Positions 5,615-6,714 of a stretch of 6,714 nt of DNA are shown piece by piece. This DNA comes from JAUSIF01 sp964620215 (GTDB lineage: Bacteria > Pseudomonadota > Alphaproteobacteria > Rhizobiales > Xanthobacteraceae), in contig CAZUJE010000146.1 of the NCBI GenBank assembly GCA_964620215.1, positions 1 through 6,714 of the forward strand, read 5' to 3'. The position numbers and the translations under genes were made by a program. Numbering within the stretch: position 1 is the stretch's first letter; every line of letters starts with the position of its first letter. Below the pieces are notes generated by a model that worked only from the letters and a program-made list of their open reading frames with translations, was not told where the DNA came from and did no database searches.

Positions 5615-6714
5615 ATGAGCAAGAACGGCGCAGACAAGAACGTGAAATTCACGCTCGACGGCGTGGAGGTGGAAGCGCGGCCGGATGAAACCATCTGGCA
5701 GGTCGCGAACCGCATGGGCACCGAAATCCCGCATCTGTGCTATCTGCCCGAACCCGGCTATCGCCCCGACGGCAACTGCCGCGCCTGCATGGTGGAAGTC
5801 GAAGGTGAGCGCGTGCTCGCCGCCTCCTGCATCCGCATGCCGACGAACGGCATGAAGGTTAAGTCCGCGTCCGAGCGCGCCAAGGCCTCGCGCAAGATGG
5901 TGTTCGAGCTGCTGCTCGCCGACCAGCCGGAGCGCGAGACCTCGCACGATCCGCAATCGCGTTTCTGGAACTGGACCGACAAGATGGGAATCGCCGCCTC
6001 GCGCTTCCCCGAACATGAATCGCACGGCCCCGACCGCTCGCATCCGGCGATGGCGGTGAATCTCGACGCCTGCATCCAGTGCAACCTCTGCGTCCGCGCC
6101 TGCCGCGAAGTGCAGGTGAACGACGTGATCGGCATGGCCGGCCGCGGTCATCTTGAGAAAATCGTGTTCGATTTCGACGATCCGATGGGCAATTCCACCT
6201 GCGTCGCTTGCGGCGAATGCGTGCAGGCCTGCCCGACCGGCGCGCTGATGCCTGCGACGGTAGTGAACGAGCAGAACGTCCGCACCGAATATGCCGACAA
6301 GCAGGTGGATTCGGTTTGCCCCTATTGCGGCGTCGGCTGCCAGCTCACCTACAATGTGAAGGACGACAAGCTCCTGTTCGTCACCGGCAAGAACGGCCCG
6401 GCGAACGAAAACCGTCTCTGCGTGAAGGGTCGCTTTGGCTTCGATTACGTCCACAATCCCGACCGCATCACCCAGCCGATGATCCGCAAGGAAGGCGTGC
6501 CGAAGGTTCCGCACGAAGTCATCGACGGCCAGAATCCGTGGACGCATTTCCGCCCCGCAACCTGGGAAGAGGCGCTGAAGAAGGCGGCCGACGGTTTCAC
6601 GAAGCTGAAAAAGGAACACGGCCCGAAGAGCCTTGCCGGTTTTGGTTCGGCCAAGTGCTCGAACGAAGAGGCGTATCTTTTCCAGAAACTCGTGCGCACC
6701 GGCTTCGGCACCAA
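5615..6714 (+). CDS. fdh1A: NAD-dependent formate dehydrogenase alpha (catalytic) subunit, 3' partial
   Basis: This is the molybdenum or tungsten subunit that interconverts formate and CO2. The frame runs open to the right edge, giving 366 residues of a protein that normally has 900-1000. A plant-type [2Fe-2S] domain comes first with C42, C55, C58 and C72. A double [4Fe-4S] ferredoxin domain follows with C153, C156, C159, C163 and C196, C199, C202, C206 (CIQCNLCVRAC, CVACGECVQAC). The start of the molybdopterin oxidoreductase domain has [4Fe-4S] ligands C235, C238, C242 and C269, with K271 in CVKGRFG. GSAKCSNEEAYLFQKLVR near the edge is typical of NAD-linked formate dehydrogenases. The metal-ligating Cys or Sec and the pterin sites lie beyond the window, so the metal cannot be told. 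No Cys lies between 72 and 153, so the His-Cys3 cluster of NuoG-like relatives appears absent. The gene follows the small membrane-protein gene by 22 bases and belongs to the fdh1B operon. Confidence 0.95.
   Translation, partial: MSKNGADKNVKFTLDGVEVEARPDETIWQVANRMGTEIPHLCYLPEPGYRPDGNCRACMVEVEGERVLAASCIRMPTNGMKVKSASERAKASRKMVFELLLADQPERETSHDPQSRFWNWTDKMGIAASRFPEHESHGPDRSHPAMAVNLDACIQCNLCVRACREVQVNDVIGMAGRGHLEKIVFDFDDPMGNSTCVACGECVQACPTGALMPATVVNEQNVRTEYADKQVDSVCPYCGVGCQLTYNVKDDKLLFVTGKNGPANENRLCVKGRFGFDYVHNPDRITQPMIRKEGVPKVPHEVIDGQNPWTHFRPATWEEALKKAADGFTKLKKEHGPKSLAGFGSAKCSNEEAYLFQKLVRTGFGT

Noticed and set aside
5292..5618. 108-codon plus-strand frame overlapping the small membrane-protein gene
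   Set aside because: The competing frame at 5302-5592 has paired CPHC motifs, two membrane segments and GC-rich third positions, whereas this frame gives an Arg-rich product of no known type. Only its last nine codons are discussed as a possible bridging mini-ORF.
5396..6619. 407-codon open frame on the minus strand opposite the small gene and fdh1A
   Set aside because: It is long but opposite the clear ferredoxin and molybdopterin motifs of fdh1A. The His- and Arg-rich composition is typical of an antisense shadow, and it crosses a gene boundary.

Overview
The window reads as chromosomal DNA of an alphaproteobacterium, most likely Hyphomicrobiales (a relative of Bradyrhizobium, Xanthobacter or Methylobacterium). 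This is inferred from the GC-rich third codon positions, the resemblance of the encoded proteins to those groups, and a fused NuoE-NuoF type formate dehydrogenase beta subunit like that of Methylorubrum extorquens FDH1. No marker gene fixes the genus. Nothing points to a mobile element, phage, CRISPR array or RNA gene, and the genes look intact apart from the two cut by the window edges.

Layout from left to right: (1) the 3' part of a formyltransferase-fold gene, closest to the 10-formyl-tetrahydrofolate hydrolase domain of ALDH1L1 (1-695); (2) a short gap with a GC-rich hairpin; (3) a complete formate--tetrahydrofolate ligase, fhs (768-2462), closed by a strong intrinsic terminator (2484-2514) that also lies at the end of the converging gene; (4) a LysR-type regulator on the minus strand (3424-2531, TTG start); (5) a 155-bp divergent control region with interlocked inverted repeats; (6) a rightward formate dehydrogenase operon: fused diaphorase subunit fdh1B (3580-5298), a 96-residue putative zinc-ribbon membrane protein (5302-5592), and the 5' part of the catalytic subunit fdh1A (5615 to the window end).

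Together the genes form a one-carbon node centred on formate. The ligase activates formate to 10-formyl-tetrahydrofolate. The hydrolase-like protein could release formate from that cofactor again. The formate dehydrogenase couples formate and CO2 to NAD(H), and the divergent LysR protein probably controls it. The least explained item is the small two-CxxC, two-helix membrane protein placed almost without gap between the two dehydrogenase subunits. The most structured non-coding element is the pair of overlapping, mutually exclusive dyads between the LysR gene and fdh1B. The rest is recognisable metabolism.
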